Below, one piece after another: positions 63,040-64,000 of a stretch of DNA of 64,000 nt. Both the position numbers and the translations under genes were made by a program. Numbering within the stretch: position 1 is the stretch's first letter; the number at the start of each line of letters is the position of its first letter. A model generated the notes under the pieces. It was not told the origin of the DNA. It made no database searches and saw only the letters and a program-made list of their open reading frames with translations. Origin of the DNA: Sapria himalayana (taxonomy: Eukaryota > Streptophyta > Magnoliopsida > Malpighiales > Rafflesiaceae); the NCBI GenBank assembly GCA_029783825.1, contig JAREIK010002618.1:81321-145320 (forward strand), written 5' to 3'.

Positions 63040-64000
63040 TCTATCTATATTGTGTTTATTTGTCAATCAATCAATCTAACTATATATCTAGCTATCTATC
63101 TATTTGTCAGTCTATCTAAATGTCTAACTATCTAACCGTCTAATTATTTATGTGTCTCACTTTATCTATCTATCTATTTGTTTTTCTAATAGACTTTTAG
63201 TCTATTTGTCTTTCAACTTATTAGTCTATTAGTCTAATTGTTTATTTCTCTATTTATATATTTTTATAAATCTCAATATGTTTATCTATCTATTTGTATA
63301 TCAGTCTATATGTGTATCTATCTATCTATCTATCTATTTATCTTTTATCTTTCTCTATGTCTATCTATATATTTGTCTATATGTCTATCTATTTATCGAT
63401 CTATCTAGGTTTTTATCTATCTATCTATATATCTCCCAATCTGTCTATTTAACTATATATCTATCTATCTATCTAGGTATTTATATATTAGTCTATTTGA
63501 CTATATGACTATCTATATATCTTTCTATCTATATTTTTGTCTATATGCCTATATACCTATTTGGTTATTTGTATATCTATCTATGTTTCTATATGTCTAC
63601 ATGTCTATCAATCTATCTTCCTATTTATATGTCTATCTTTCTATATATTTATATGTCTATATGTATATCTATCTATACATCAAGATATCTATTTTTCTAT
63701 CTGTCTATCTATCTATATATCTATCTATATATCTATCTATATATCTATCTATATATCTATCTATATATATCTATGTATCTAACTATCTATCTATCTACAT
63801 ATCTGTCTATCTCTATATATGTCTATCTTCCAATCTACATATGTTTCTAGGTGTCTATGTTTCTACCAATCAATAAATTTATCTATTTATTTATCTATCT
63901 TACTCTATATTTGTATATCTATCTATCTGTCTATTTGTCTATCTATCTATAAATCTATTTGTCTATCGGTCTATTATCTATATATCTATTTGTTTATTTA
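63040..64000. repeat. (TATC)n array, block V
   Basis: Same tetranucleotide array and polarity as block IV, resuming right after element B and running off the right edge. Confidence 0.95.

Overview
This window looks like nuclear, intergenic, repeat-dominated DNA from a flowering plant. I cannot name the species. The reasons are CACTA (En/Spm) transposons with plant-type TNP2/TNPA-like genes, a plant L1-type LINE with a DUF4283 ORF1, a Ty3/gypsy RNase H relic, a hAT relic, a SINE-like unit, and fragments of plant host genes (ARF1, DNA topoisomerase II, SDF2, COP1-interacting protein 7-like). Composition is very AT-rich. I see no intact host gene: every coding segment is a transposon gene, a captured fragment or a retrocopy, and nearly all carry stops or frameshifts.

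Layout. A degenerate (TATC)n tetranucleotide array forms the backdrop (1-1216, 27656-28977, 35234-40487, 63040-64000). Three related CACTA elements lie in it and a fourth is nested. Element D (1217-3628 plus 22391-27655) carries fragments of SDF2, TOP2 and a CIP7-like gene and has lost its left terminus. Element A (3629-22390) is inserted into D with a 3-bp AAA target duplication. It holds decayed TNP2-like and TNPA-like genes on the minus strand, long AT tandem arrays, a gypsy RNase H relic and an ARF1 retrocopy. Element C (28978-35233) is a 6.3-kb relative without transposase. Element B (40488-63039) is a sister of A in the opposite orientation. It lost the transposase block (A-equivalent of about 6.68-13.45 kb), amplified a roughly 1.1-1.3 kb module four times, and was later hit by a nearly full-length LINE (45411-51996, 15-bp target duplication).

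How the parts relate. A and B share the ARF1 retrocopy (with its own 14-bp target duplications and the same premature stop), the gypsy relic, the AT arrays and a conserved noncoding leader segment with a splice donor. All of these were therefore present in their common ancestor. The leader and donor upstream of TNP2 suggest that the arrays and both passengers sit inside a long first intron of the transposase transcript, which would explain why they are tolerated. The order of events that fits is: array; CACTA insertions; A into D; LINE into B. I found no sign of a new enzymatic or defence system. The unusual biology is transposon architecture: passenger cargo, gene-fragment capture, module amplification, and two 19-22 kb related elements facing each other.
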